Positions 50,821 through 58,476 are shown, counted from the stretch's first letter. The stretch: 64,000 nucleotides of DNA from Streptosporangium sp. NBC_01755 (GCF_035917995.1 NZ_CP109131.1:868001-932000), one strand, 5' to 3'. Translations and numbers: made by a program. Notes: generated by a model from the sequence alone, not told the origin.

Positions 50821-50888
50821 GCGGATGGCTTGCGCTACGGGTGAAAGCCCGTGGCCCCCTATCCGCCGGGCGCCAAGAATGAGGCGCT
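50821..50888 (+). promoter_or_regulatory. Structured 5' leader of epimerase gene
   Basis: Between the SulP-CA stop and the epimerase ATG, 68 nt can fold into an outer helix GCGGAT/ATCCGC (50821-26/50861-66), an inner hairpin ACGGG/CCCGT (50837-41/50848-52) and a 3' hairpin GCGCC/GGCGC (50870-74/50883-87) that would cover the ribosome-binding site. I do not recognise a riboswitch class; it may simply attenuate translation. Confidence 0.35.
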
Positions 50889-51878
50889 ATGAGAATTCTG
50901 ATCATGGGTGGTTCGATCTTCCTCGGCCGGGCGATCACCCAGGAGGCGCTGCGGCGCGGGCACGAGGTCACGACGTTCAACCGAGGGCGCAGCGGGGTCG
51001 ACCTGCCGGGCGTGGAGGCCGTCAAAGGTGACCGCGAGGTTCCGGAAGACCTGGATCGCCTGGTGGCGGGCCGGGAGTGGGACGCCGTCATCGATGTCCA
51101 CGGGCAGGTCCCGAGGGTCGTCGGCGAGTCGGTGCGGAGGCTCGGCGGCCGGGCAGGCACCTACGCGTACATCTCCAGCATCTCGGCCATCTCCGACTTT
51201 CCCGAGCGGGAGTGCGACGAGAGCTCGCCACGCTACGAGTGCGCGCCGGACGCGGGGCCCGAGGACGGTCACTACGGCATCCTCAAGGCGGGCTGCGAGC
51301 GGGCGGTGGAGGGCTTCGACGGCAACGCGCTGATCATCCAGCCGGGTCTCATTCTCGGCCCGTACGAGAACGTGGGCCGCCTGCCCTGGTGGCTGGACCG
51401 GATCTCCCGAGGCGGACGGGTCCTGGCCCCTGGTGACCCGGACCGGGCGATGCAGCTCATCGACGCCCGCGACATCGCCGCGTTCGTCCTCACCCATGCC
51501 GAGGCCGGGACGGCCGACCGCTTCCTCACCAGCGGGGTGCGGGGCAACATCACCTACGGCGGCTGGCTGGCCGAGTGCCGCGCGGCGACCGGTTCGGACG
51601 CCGAGTTCGTCTGGGTCGACGACCGCTTCCTGCTCGATCGGGAGGTGTCGCCGTGGAGCGAGTTCCCCGTCTGGACTCCCGGCGGTCCCGAGTTCGCCGG
51701 GGTCTGGCTGCCGTCGTCGGCGAAGGCCATCGCGGCCGGGCTGACCTGCCGCCCGGTCGCCGAGACCGTACGCGACACCTGGGCGTGGCTGGGTGAGGTC
51801 CCCCCGGGCGAGCGCGCGTTCCGCGGGCACGGCATCGACCCGGAGAAGGAGGCCGGAATCCTGGCCGAGTGGGCATAG
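50889..51878 (+). CDS. NAD-dependent epimerase/dehydratase family protein
   Basis: 329 residues. Rossmann start RILIMGGSIFLGRAITQEAL (GGxxFLG variant of atypical SDRs), YAYISSISA, YGILKAGCERAV (Tyr-x-x-x-Lys), then a substrate domain ending with DTWAWLGEV. This isoflavone-reductase-like subgroup is common in actinomycetes; the substrate is unknown. It is the intact counterpart of the deleted pseudogene at 3066-3389. Its 3' end is overlapped by the antisense read-through of iscB. Confidence 0.88.
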   Translation: MRILIMGGSIFLGRAITQEALRRGHEVTTFNRGRSGVDLPGVEAVKGDREVPEDLDRLVAGREWDAVIDVHGQVPRVVGESVRRLGGRAGTYAYISSISAISDFPERECDESSPRYECAPDAGPEDGHYGILKAGCERAVEGFDGNALIIQPGLILGPYENVGRLPWWLDRISRGGRVLAPGDPDRAMQLIDARDIAAFVLTHAEAGTADRFLTSGVRGNITYGGWLAECRAATGSDAEFVWVDDRFLLDREVSPWSEFPVWTPGGPEFAGVWLPSSAKAIAAGLTCRPVAETVRDTWAWLGEVPPGERAFRGHGIDPEKEAGILAEWA

Positions 51879-53760
51879 GGCGTGCCCGTGACTCCTCCGC
51901 TCCCCCCGGGTACGCCTTCGGAGGAGTGGCGAGGGCTCGTGACGGCGAGGGCTCGTGACGGCGAGGGCTCGTGACGGCGAGGGCTCGTGACGGCGAGGGC
52001 TCGTGACGGCGGAGGCTCGTGACGGCGGAGGCTCGTGACGGCGGAGGCCGAGCGGCTCGCCGCTCTGGGCGCCCCGAGATTCGCAAGGCGGAGGAGTGGG
52101 GAGGATGCCGGACCTCATGACCGACCCCGAGACCGACCCCGAGGGTAATGAGTTCTTCCTGCGGTAGGGATGTATTTCTACGCATACATCGGGTCGGCGG
52201 AAACATAGGGTCGCGGCTGTCCGGCTCCGTCCCCCGAACGCCGGACGGCGGTCCACACTCCCAGGGCCGAGGGTGGAGGGCTACCGATATCGTCCTCCAC
52301 CCACCCAACCCCGACCCGAGCCGATTCACCAGAACCTCCCGAGGATGCCCCGGCCTTCGGGCCGGGGCGGAATCGGGAGCGGGAGGGCCGCCAAGGCCCG
52401 AGCGTGCCCTGACCGGTCGGTCATTTCGATCGGCTTCTTTCTGAGTCGTGTAGCCGTAGCCGTCCGCGCGTTGAAGGTGGCGAACATGCCGGTGGTTGAT
52501 CCCGGCGACGCGACCGTGCCGGGTGGTGATGTCGAACGAGCCGGAGGAGCGGACCAGGACTCGCCCGAGGTGAACCCCGGCCTTCTTGCCCGCCGGGACG
52601 TTCGCCCGGACCAGGTCGCCGGTTTGGAAGCCGTGGCGCAGTTTGCTCCGTGGCCGGACAAGACGGGGGAACCCGTATCGGTCGGGGGTGGTGCGGGCGT
52701 AGGCGCCGCGACCGGTCGCCGCGACCACCAGGACCGTCGACGGCCAGGCGGTCACGCTCTCCAGTTCGCCGACGTGCAACGCGTCCAACGTGTGCGACTT
52801 CGGCGCGCCGGTACGCGACCGGTTCCACTTCGTACGACCGCCGGAGGCGCCTGCCACGGGTAGGCCGGTGGCCTCCAGCGCCTGCCACAGTGCCCAGCGG
52901 GTGGTGTTGACGGCGGCGGCGTCGCACAGTGGCGCTTTCGCCTGCTTGAGGATCTTCGCCAGGATTGCGGGTCTGGTTTTCAGGAACTCCTGCACGGGGG
53001 TGGCGTTCTTGGTCTGGTTACAGCCGACGCAGGCCAGGGTGAGGTTGCTGACACGGTCGGAGCCGCCCCGGCTGCGGGGGTGGATGTGGTCAAGGTTCAC
53101 AGGTACGCCGCTCGCGCCGCAGTAGGCGCAGGTGCGCCCCCACTTGGCCAGCAGGTATTCGCGGACCTCGTACCCGGCGAGGGTGCCCTGCTGATACTCC
53201 ACTCCTTCGAGCGGCCGCCCGGCCGACAGGGCGTGAGTGTCGAAGGAGACCCGCTCCACGTGCACGGCGGCCACGGGCACCCACCGACTCAGCCGCGCCA
53301 CCCACGACAAGGTGGTGTCGACGCGGTGGCGCAGCGACGGCGCGAGCCACCCTTTCGGCTTGGTCCGGTTGAGAAACCGGGGGGCGCGGTAACGCAGGTT
53401 CCGCCCCCGGCGGGCACGGCGCAGTGCGGCCCGCGAGGCGAGCCTGTCACGGATCAGCGCGCCCCGGTGGTCGAGCTGGATCGCATACCGGCCGGCCCGG
53501 CTACCGTCATGGTCGATGAACACGGCCAGGCCGGTGTGCCTGGAGCCGGGGTCGATACCGACCTGCAGGCCTGCCACGGTGGAATCGGCCACCGACCGGT
53601 CCTTGAGGCGGATGACGAACGGGGTGTGGCGGTGAACCACCGCTCGCCCGGCCGCCAGCAGGCGGCGGGCGCGGGCGGGGTGGCAGGGGTCGAGCGGGTG
53701 GCCGCGGGCGTCCAGGACGAACACGACAGGGTGAACCTCACGGTTCGCTCCCTCGGACAC
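51550..53760 (-). CDS. iscB: IscB RNA-guided nuclease (RuvC + HNH)
   Basis: The core is about 445 residues from GTG 53760 (GAGGA 7 nt upstream) to about 52425. Domain order fits IscB: N-terminal PLMP-type segment (VFVLDARGHPLDPCHPARAR), RuvC-I with D70 (VGIDPGSRHTG), Arg-rich bridge helix (RAALRRARRGRNLRYR), RuvC-II with E169 (VHVERVSFD), HNH with C211/C214, D224-H225, C244/C247 and N248, RuvC-III with H323/D326 (KSHTLDALHV), and a C-terminal TAM-interacting-type region to LQRADGYGY. All catalytic residues are present. IscB nucleases, ancestors of Cas9, cut DNA guided by omega-RNA encoded just upstream. Beyond the normal end the frame has no stop until 51550, crossing the 16-bp repeat and the antisense of the epimerase; that tail is unlikely to be functional. 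An in-frame ATG at 53970 with AAGGAGG would add 70 residues. No tnpA is present. Confidence 0.9.
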   Translation of the reverse strand: MSEGANREVHPVVFVLDARGHPLDPCHPARARRLLAAGRAVVHRHTPFVIRLKDRSVADSTVAGLQVGIDPGSRHTGLAVFIDHDGSRAGRYAIQLDHRGALIRDRLASRAALRRARRGRNLRYRAPRFLNRTKPKGWLAPSLRHRVDTTLSWVARLSRWVPVAAVHVERVSFDTHALSAGRPLEGVEYQQGTLAGYEVREYLLAKWGRTCAYCGASGVPVNLDHIHPRSRGGSDRVSNLTLACVGCNQTKNATPVQEFLKTRPAILAKILKQAKAPLCDAAAVNTTRWALWQALEATGLPVAGASGGRTKWNRSRTGAPKSHTLDALHVGELESVTAWPSTVLVVAATGRGAYARTTPDRYGFPRLVRPRSKLRHGFQTGDLVRANVPAGKKAGVHLGRVLVRSSGSFDITTRHGRVAGINHRHVRHLQRADGYGYTTQKEADRNDRPVRARSGLGGPPAPDSAPARRPGHPREVLVNRLGSGLGGWRTISVALHPRPWECGPPSGVRGTEPDSRDPMFPPTRCMRRNTSLPQEELITLGVGLGVGHEVRHPPHSSALRISGRPERRAARPPPSRASAVTSLRRHEPSPSRALAVTSPRRHEPSPSRALATPPKAYPGGAEESRARPMPTRPGFRPPSPGRCRARGTRARPGGPHPATPRCRVRSRRPGGRSARPRWPSPTTAARPRRTRDRRESRRGTRSTATPPDRAGSGRRPRRTRRPNRSPRGTRPASRRR
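51891..51927. terminator. Terminator hairpin after epimerase
   Basis: ACTCCTCCG and CGGAGGAGT, perfect 9-bp arms with a 19-nt loop, 12 bp after the epimerase stop. No T-run. The word CGGAGGAGTGG recurs at about 52089. Confidence 0.55.
51931..52050. repeat. 16-bp tandem repeat, 7 copies
   Basis: Five units GAGGGCTCGTGACGGC (51931, 51947, 51963, 51979, 51995), two variants GGAGGCTCGTGACGGC (52011, 52027) and a partial eighth. There are no spacers, so this is not CRISPR. Because 16 is not a multiple of three, the minus-strand read-through of iscB translates it as a 16-residue periodic peptide without stops. Confidence 0.93.
52336..52379. other. UUCG hairpin at the 3' end of the IscB element
   Basis: Nested perfect helices: outer CTCCCGA/TCGGGAG and inner GCCCCGGCC-TTCG-GGCCGGGGC. 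Such subterminal hairpins are typical right ends of actinobacterial IS200/IS605-related elements, and it marks where iscB would normally already have stopped. It may double as a transcription terminator. Confidence 0.65.
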
Positions 53761-54065
53761 CGAAGCATCCTCGGGGTGACGCCGAGCAGACCGGGTGCCG
53801 GTCCGCTCGATCTCCCCTCGCCCGGGTTGAACACCAGGTACCGCCTGACAGCGGTGTCCGTGAGCCGTTTCGTGCCCACCCTCGGGCGTGTCTGCTCCCA
53901 CGAATTCCAGAGCGGCAGGCTGAGGAAGCACCTGCCGGTGGGTCTGCGATCTCGTGTTCAACGTAGCCATCAAAACGCACCTCCTTGAGCGATGGCCAGG
54001 GCTGGTCAACGCGGGGCTTCAAAGCGCATTACCGCGCCTCAAGCCCCCTCCTTCGGGAGGGGGTC
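53761..54065 (-). ncRNA. Putative omega-RNA (HEARO-type) region upstream of iscB
   Basis: The 300 bp before iscB have no protein homology but strong nested pairing on the minus strand: CCCAC/GTGGG (53938-42/53897-901) enclosing GGCAGG/CCTGCC (53931-36/53914-19), then ACCGC/GCGGT inside GACACC/GGTGTT nearer the gene, and a GC hairpin at 54044-54063 at the far end. In IscB systems the omega-RNA lies exactly here, with its guide at the 5' end derived from flanking DNA. The exact ends and guide cannot be fixed by eye. Confidence 0.6.
54044..54063. other. UUCG hairpin at the 5' end of the IscB element
   Basis: CCCCCTCC-TTCG-GGAGGGGG, a perfect 8-bp stem with a UUCG loop in the plus orientation, mirroring the hairpin at the other end of the element. 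It could be the left-end structure or the terminator of the upstream DUF1579-like gene, whose stop is 49 bp away. Confidence 0.55.
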
Positions 54066-54111
54066 GTTGACGGGCTCCCATCCCGGCCCGGGCACGGGGA
54101 GCGGCCCCGCG

Positions 54112-54567
54112 TCACGCGCGGCGGGTGTGCCTCATCGTCCAGTTGGTCTCCCAGGTCTTCTCCCCGTCGGCGGAGAACGCCTGCTCCCACAGGGCCGATG
54201 TCGGTGTGATCTCCGACCACGTGTACCGCATCCGGATGGGCGTGCCCTCGTGGGTTTCATCGCCGTGGAACACCCCCTTCCCGTCGGCGAACGTGCCGAA
54301 GACGGGATTATGGAGGATTCCGGTCTCACTGTTGATCCAGTAGATCGCCCACAGTTCGCGTTCGACGTCAAAGGTCCGTATCGACACCCCCTTGAAGCCC
54401 TTCGTGGGGAAGGTGATCTCGTCGAAGACGCCCGCGCCGTCAAAGAAACCGCGGCAGACGGCGACGCTGGGAAACTCCTCCCACTCATCCCTCCCGCTCA
54501 GGGGTTTGACGAGCCTACGGTTGGCGATGTCCCAGCTGCCGTGCAGGAAGTCGAAATCGCTGTTCAT
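54112..54567 (-). CDS. DUF1579-like lipocalin-fold protein
   Basis: 151 residues: FDFLHGSWDIANRRL at the front and repeated beta-strand segments (FPSVAVCRGFFDGAGVFDEI, FKGVSIRTFDVERELWAIYW, FADGKGVFHGDETHEGTPIR, WEQAFSADGEKTWETNWTM) typical of the DUF1579/heme-lipocalin-like family. Function unknown. Complete, with ATG 54567. It is upstream of the IscB element in the same direction. Confidence 0.78.
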   Translation of the reverse strand: MNSDFDFLHGSWDIANRRLVKPLSGRDEWEEFPSVAVCRGFFDGAGVFDEITFPTKGFKGVSIRTFDVERELWAIYWINSETGILHNPVFGTFADGKGVFHGDETHEGTPIRMRYTWSEITPTSALWEQAFSADGEKTWETNWTMRHTRRA

Positions 54568-54901
54568 GCCAGAAGGTTAGAACCGCCCGGTGACACTTGG
54601 GGCACGCGGGAACTCCGGACGCCGGCGGCCACGCTTCTGGTCTTCCAGGTCCTCTCCCCGTCGATCGAAAGGCAGGAGCCGCCCGCCGGCATCTCATGGC
54701 GGCGGGCCTTGGACATTCCCGCCCGGGCGAGCGTTGCGCGGCACTCGCATGCGGAGTACCGTCACGGCCCCCGTGTTTTCCCATTCGACTCGGCTTCGAC
54801 ATCGGCAAGAGAGGCTGGGCACCGGGGCGCCATGGGGACGTTGCACATCTGCAGGGGCATGAATCAGGGCGCCAGACACGCATAGGGCACGGAGGTCGAC
54901 G
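54568..54901. other. Intergenic region, no gene
   Basis: 334 bp between divergent genes with no protein-like frame of note. ACGGAGGTCGACG just before 54902 is the ribosome-binding site of the methyltransferase. Confidence 0.5.
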
Positions 54902-56074
54902 ATGGCTGAGTGGCACGCGTTACGGGAAGAGCTGGTCTCGCAGGTACGCACGCGGGGGATCAGCGAGGTGGTGACCGACGCGCTGCGGGCGGTGCCGCGA
55001 CATGTGTTCCTGCCGGACCTTCCGGCGGAGACCGTCTACCGGGACGACGCGATCGTTACCAAACGCGACGGCGGCGGCCGGCCGATCAGCTCCTCCTCCC
55101 AGCCGGCGATCATGGCCCTGATGCTCGACCAGCTCGGAGTGGAGCCCGGGCAGCGGGTACTGGAGATCGGGACCGGGACGGGCTACAACGCCGCGCTCCT
55201 CGCCCACCTGGTGGGGCCGGAGGGCCAGGTCGTGAGCGTCGACATCGACCCCGAGCTGGTGACGCTCGCCGGGGAGCACCTGGCGGTCGCGGGACACCCC
55301 GAGGTGAGGCTGGTGTGCGGCGACGGATCCGAGGGGTTCTGGCCGGGGGCGCCCTACGACCGGGTGATCTCCACCGTCGGCGTGTGGGACCTGGCACCGG
55401 CCTGGCTTGGGCAGCTCGGGCCCGGTGGGCGCCTCGTGGCCCCGCTGGACCTGCGGGGGGTGCAGCGCTCGGTGGCGATGGAGCGCCGGAACGGGCACTG
55501 GGTGAGCCGCTCGGTGCTGCCCTGCGGTTTCATGCGGATGCGCGGGCCCTTCGCGGGCCCTGAGACGACCCTGGTGCTGGACCAGGAGTCAGACCTGACG
55601 ATCTCACTGCCCGATGCGAGCGAGATCGGCGACGTGCTGGCGGCGCTCGACGGGCCCGCGGTCGAGCTGTCCACCGAGATCAGCATCGGCTTCTCCCAGC
55701 TCTTCGACGGGCTGAGCCTCTGGCTGGCGGTGCACGAGCCCCGCTGGTGCACGATATCGGAGGCGCGGCCGGGGTGGCTGGCCTCGCCCCCGCTCGACCT
55801 GACGGGGTTCAGGATGGCCGTCGGGATCGTCGAGCGCGACAACCTCTGCATGCTGGAGCCGTCGCCGGACGGCACCCTGATCGCTCGCGGCCACGGGCCG
55901 GACAGGCTGCGGCTCGCGGGCGAGCTGGTCGCCCACGTCCAGGCGTGGGACATGGCGGACCGCCCCATGACGACCGGACTCCGGATCGAGGCCTACCTGA
56001 ATGACCCTCCGAGTGGTGGGCTGCTCCTCCGTAAGCGCCACGCCACCCTCGCCCTGTCGTGGAAGGACTCCTGA
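54902..56074 (+). CDS. PCMT-type protein methyltransferase with C-terminal extension
   Basis: 390 residues. The first 200 are an L-isoaspartyl O-methyltransferase fold: SSSSQPAIMALMLDQLGVEP, then VLEIGTGTGYNAALLAHLVG (SAM site) and RVISTVGVWDLAPAW. The remaining 190 residues are a family-specific extension seen in actinomycete paralogues, some of which modify lanthipeptides (FxLD systems). No lanthipeptide synthetase or precursor is nearby, so either protein repair or an orphan peptide modifier is possible. ATG 54902 follows GGAGG. Confidence 0.85.
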   Translation: MAEWHALREELVSQVRTRGISEVVTDALRAVPRHVFLPDLPAETVYRDDAIVTKRDGGGRPISSSSQPAIMALMLDQLGVEPGQRVLEIGTGTGYNAALLAHLVGPEGQVVSVDIDPELVTLAGEHLAVAGHPEVRLVCGDGSEGFWPGAPYDRVISTVGVWDLAPAWLGQLGPGGRLVAPLDLRGVQRSVAMERRNGHWVSRSVLPCGFMRMRGPFAGPETTLVLDQESDLTISLPDASEIGDVLAALDGPAVELSTEISIGFSQLFDGLSLWLAVHEPRWCTISEARPGWLASPPLDLTGFRMAVGIVERDNLCMLEPSPDGTLIARGHGPDRLRLAGELVAHVQAWDMADRPMTTGLRIEAYLNDPPSGGLLLRKRHATLALSWKDS

Positions 56075-56442
56075 CCTCCACGCCCCGCGAGCACAGGTGA
56101 CGGTTCACGACCGCGTGTGAAAAGCACCAATCAGGTGCACGATTGAAACGCATATTAAATCGTCAAGTAGAATACATATCACCAAATGGTGATTAATTCA
56201 GTTTAGCTGCGACTTTTGCACTTAACTCCCTCCTTTCAGATCAGCACTTATCGCCGATTCCAGACATCGCACCTGCGACGATCCATCATGACGCCCAGCC
56301 TTGACAAATGACTTGACAAAGGGCTGAACAAAGGCGCCGACCTTCGTGTCAGCGAGCCGTACGATGCGAGGGTAGAGCGTGGCCCGGCGCCGCCGTGTGG
56401 AAACAACGGGCACGCGGCGCCATGAAAAACAGGGATGATTCC
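56075..56442. promoter_or_regulatory. AT-rich intergenic island with several dyads
   Basis: 368 bp, much richer in A+T than the rest of the window around 56110-56230. Dyads: GCACC/GGTGC (56124-28/56134-38), ACGATT/AATCGT (56139-44/56158-63) and ATCACCA-AA-TGGTGAT (56178-93). Two TTGACA words occur at about 56301 and 56313. No gene is supported. It is a probable regulatory region for the DoxX gene, or imported DNA. Confidence 0.5.
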
Positions 56443-56898
56443 ATGCAAATCAGCCGATTCAACGGGCCAGTGCTCTCGCTCTTCCGTATCGTGACAAGCC
56501 TTCTTTTCCTGTGCCACGGCCTGGCATCGATGTTCGGTGTCTTCGGCGGCAACCACGGCACCGGCCAGGCCCTCGCGTTCGGCGTCTGGCCCGGCTGGTG
56601 GGCCGCGCTCATCCAGGTGGTCTGCGGCGGGCTCGTCCTCGCCGGGTTCCTCACCCGCGTCAACGCGATACTCGCGTCAGGTTCGATGGCCTACGCCTAC
56701 TTCATGGTGCACCTGCCGCAGGACTTCATGCCGCTGCGCAACGGCGGCGAGCCCGCGGCGCTGTTCTGCTGGTCGTTCCTGATCATCGCCGTACTCGGTC
56801 CCGGCCCCTGGGCCGTCGACACCCTGCTCCAGCGCCGCCGCGACGACTCCGCCGATGCCCGTCCGATCCACGTCCCCGCGCACGCCGAGGGAACCTGA
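56443..56898 (+). CDS. DoxX-family membrane protein
   Basis: 151 residues, four membrane helices: LFRIVTSLLFLCHGLASMFG, WAALIQVVCGGLVLAGFLTR, ILASGSMAYAYFMVHLPQDF and ALFCWSFLIIAVLGPGPWAV; the HG and G-x-L-L-x-G-F-x-T-R positions are typical of DoxX. Members are linked to redox or thiol stress and quinone chemistry, role here unknown. ATG 56443 has AGGGA upstream; ATG 56422 would add 7 residues. Confidence 0.87.
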   Translation: MQISRFNGPVLSLFRIVTSLLFLCHGLASMFGVFGGNHGTGQALAFGVWPGWWAALIQVVCGGLVLAGFLTRVNAILASGSMAYAYFMVHLPQDFMPLRNGGEPAALFCWSFLIIAVLGPGPWAVDTLLQRRRDDSADARPIHVPAHAEGT

Positions 56899-57145
56899 CC
56901 GGCGGCCTTCCCCCAGAAGCGTGCGGGAGCCCTGGGCGCCGATCCGGCGTCCGGGGCTCTCTCGCGTTCCGGCGCTTCCGGGAGGTCGTCGCCGGAGCCC
57001 GAGTCGCTGAGCGGAACGGGAATCCCACAATATTTTCCATCGCTCCGGCCGGAGTCGGAAAAGGCCAGGTCAGCATGGACACCCGGCACGGGCGGACGGC
57101 GGAAAGGACCGTTCACCGACCCGAGGAAGAGTGAGTTTTCGCAGG

Positions 57146-57183
57146 TCAGAGCAAATGTGAACATACCTTTCACGTTTGCCTGA
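57146..57183. promoter_or_regulatory. Operator-like inverted repeat before ABC exporter
   Basis: GCAAATGTGAA (57151-61) and TTCACGTTTGC (57169-79), 10 of 11 pairs matching, flanked by TCAG/CTGA. It lies about 100 bp before the ATPase start. Size and symmetry fit a TetR- or GntR-type dimer site; no such regulator is encoded nearby. Confidence 0.55.
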
Positions 57184-57279
57184 TCCGGATCGCGTGGGCA
57201 AAGATGAATCATCTCCAGCCGACCCCCGACCAGGGCTTTCTTCGGCATGCCACCAACCACCCACCCCGAGGAGGGGACG

Positions 57280-58263
57280 ATGATCCATGCCCGAGGGCTG
57301 ACCCGGCGATTCAAAATCAGAAAAGGAAGCGTCGACGCCGTGCGCGGCCTCGACATCGATGTGGAGGAGGGCCAGTTGGTGGCCTTCCTCGGCCCGAACG
57401 GCGCGGGCAAGTCCACCAGCCTGCGCATGCTGACCTCCCTGCTCCCGCCGACGTCGGGAACCGCGACCGTGGCGGGCTGCGATGTCGTGTCGGATCCGGC
57501 CGGGGTCCGCGCCCGCATCGGCTATGTCGGCCAGAAGAACAGCGCGGGTGAGAACTTTCGCGTCCGCGACGAGCTGGTGACCCAGGCGCGCTGCTACGGG
57601 CTGCGGCGGGCCGAGGCGCGGCGGCGGGCCGACGAGATCCTCGGCCTGCTGGACCTGGAAGCGCTGGCCACCCGGAAGCCCGGCACCCTGTCGGGCGGCC
57701 AGCGCCGCCGCCTCGACATCGCCCTGGGGCTCATCCACCGGCCCGGTCTGCTTTTCCTGGACGAGCCCTCGACCGGCCTCGACCCGCAGAGCCGCGCCAA
57801 CATCTGGGAGCACATCCTGCGGCTGCGCGAGGAACACGGCACGACCCTCTTTTTGACCACCCACTACCTGGAGGAGGCCGACACCATGGCCGAACGGGTA
57901 GTGATCATCGACCACGGCCGGATCATCGCCGACGGAACCGCCGAGCGACTGAAGGGCGACCTGGCCGGCGACCGCGTCACGATCACCGTCCACGACGAGC
58001 CGGGGGCGGCGAGAGCCGCCGAGGTCGCCGGGCGGATCACCGGGCCGGACGCGGTCACCGTCGACGGGAGGACGGTACGGCTGCGGGTGCCCCACGCGGG
58101 CGCGGCGCTGCCGGAGTACCTGCGGTACCTGGAGTCGTCGGGGGTGAAGGTCGCCACCGCCGAGACCGCCCGGCCCACCCTGGACGACGTGTTCCTCGCA
58201 CTGACCGGCCGCAGCCTGCGCGAGAGCGATGAGAACCAGGGGACCGACCCACAGGACGCCTGA
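57280..58263 (+). CDS. ABC-2 exporter ATPase (DrrA-like), second system
   Basis: 327 residues: Walker A GPNGAGKST, signature LSGGQRRRLDIALGL, Walker B LLFLDEPSTGLD, H-loop LTTHYLEEADTMAE, and a DUF4162 C-terminal part (TVDGRTVRLRVPHAG...ARPTLDDVFLALTGRSL). Pairs with the permease at 58477. ATG 57280 is supported by GAGGAGGGGACG. The final 60 bp of the gene are repeated after the stop (see 58201-58402). Confidence 0.93.
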   Translation: MIHARGLTRRFKIRKGSVDAVRGLDIDVEEGQLVAFLGPNGAGKSTSLRMLTSLLPPTSGTATVAGCDVVSDPAGVRARIGYVGQKNSAGENFRVRDELVTQARCYGLRRAEARRRADEILGLLDLEALATRKPGTLSGGQRRRLDIALGLIHRPGLLFLDEPSTGLDPQSRANIWEHILRLREEHGTTLFLTTHYLEEADTMAERVVIIDHGRIIADGTAERLKGDLAGDRVTITVHDEPGAARAAEVAGRITGPDAVTVDGRTVRLRVPHAGAALPEYLRYLESSGVKVATAETARPTLDDVFLALTGRSLRESDENQGTDPQDA

Positions 58264-58402
58264 CCGTCGGCGACGCTTTCCCCCGCACTGGCTCCCCCGC
58301 GCTGACCGGCCGCGAACTGAGCGAGAACCACAGGCCCGACACGCATGACCCGCGCGACGCCTGACCGTCGGCGACGCTTTCCCCGCACCGGTTCCCCCCA
58401 CC
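58201..58402. repeat. 101-bp tandem duplication of the ATPase 3' end
   Basis: CTGACCGGCCGC at 58201 recurs at 58302, and the stop-containing GACGCCTGACCGTCGGCGAC recurs exactly 101 bp later (TGA at 58261 and 58362). The second copy still encodes a diverged tail (LTGRELSENHRPDTHDPRDA) but lies after the true stop and out of frame. A third partial copy starts near 58414. Confidence 0.8.
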
Positions 58403-58476
58403 GGTTCCCCGCGCTGAACGGCGAAAGCCACAGGCCCTCCGTACAGCACCCCTCCCCCGGTAAGAAAGGCCACCCC

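Noticed and set aside
51931-52050. CRISPR-like array
   Set aside because: The 16-bp units are directly adjacent with no spacers and there are no cas genes; it is a simple tandem repeat.
54902-56074. FxLD lanthipeptide biosynthetic locus
   Set aside because: The methyltransferase resembles FxLD-associated enzymes, but no precursor peptide or lanthionine synthetase is nearby.
56222-56413. 63-aa minus-strand ORF before the DoxX gene
   Set aside because: No ribosome-binding site, no recognised domain, and it overlaps the probable promoter region.
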